Shown: one piece after another, positions 6,184-6,184 of the stretch
Layout: each line of letters opens with the position of its first letter
Position numbering within the stretch: position 1 is the first letter of the stretch
Assembly: GCA_023818785.1 (NCBI GenBank)
Contig: JAMWCO010000094.1
Coordinates: forward strand, 1 to 6,184
Direction of reading: 5' to 3'
Source: Candidatus Omnitrophota bacterium
GTDB lineage: Bacteria; Ratteibacteria; UBA8468; B48-G9; JAFGKM01
DNA: 6,184 bases
Notes under the pieces: model-generated
Told to the model about the DNA's origin: nothing
What the model saw: only the letters and a program-made list of their open reading frames with translations
Databases searched by the model: none
Translations under genes and position numbers: made by a program

Positions 6184-6184
6184 G

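Overview
The window is about 6.2 kb of very AT-rich bacterial DNA, roughly 25-30% GC by eye, with heavy use of AAA, ATA, TTA and GAA codons. It looks like a piece of a short contig, since it opens inside mutS and ends just upstream of a small zinc-ribbon gene. The proteins are bacterial in type (MutS1, an endonuclease-type MutL with the DQHA motif, DUF2062, FmdB). The 8-oxoguanine glycosylase is of the Ogg2 type, best known from archaea and thermophilic bacteria. No marker present fixes the phylum; a low-GC, possibly uncultivated bacterial lineage fits.

Left to centre, plus strand (3-4191): mutS, lacking only about its first 15-20 codons, overlaps mutL by 14 bases. Together they form a methyl-independent mismatch repair pair. 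MutS finds the mismatch, and MutL carries its own metal-dependent nicking site and a likely beta-clamp binding motif, so no MutH is needed.

Centre, plus strand (4197-5158): the same operon appears to continue into an unrecognised exported protein and a DUF2062 membrane protein. Both are interrupted. The first is split by a -1 frameshift near a run of seven T. The second keeps only its N-terminal third in frame, followed by hydrophobic remnants in other frames. This is either gene decay or a cluster of homopolymer indels in the assembly.

Right, minus strand (5178-6144): a strong sigma70-type promoter and a consensus ribosome binding site precede an FmdB-type zinc-ribbon gene. Its end overlaps the GTG start of ogg by 11 bases, giving a two-gene operon that converges on the mutSL operon. 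Upstream of it, a 25-codon open stretch running off the right edge may be the tail of another minus-strand gene.

The unifying theme is DNA maintenance: mismatch repair on one strand and removal of oxidised guanine on the other. I found no CRISPR, mobile element, RNA gene or convincing new defence or metabolic system. The least explained part is the interrupted exported protein downstream of mutL.
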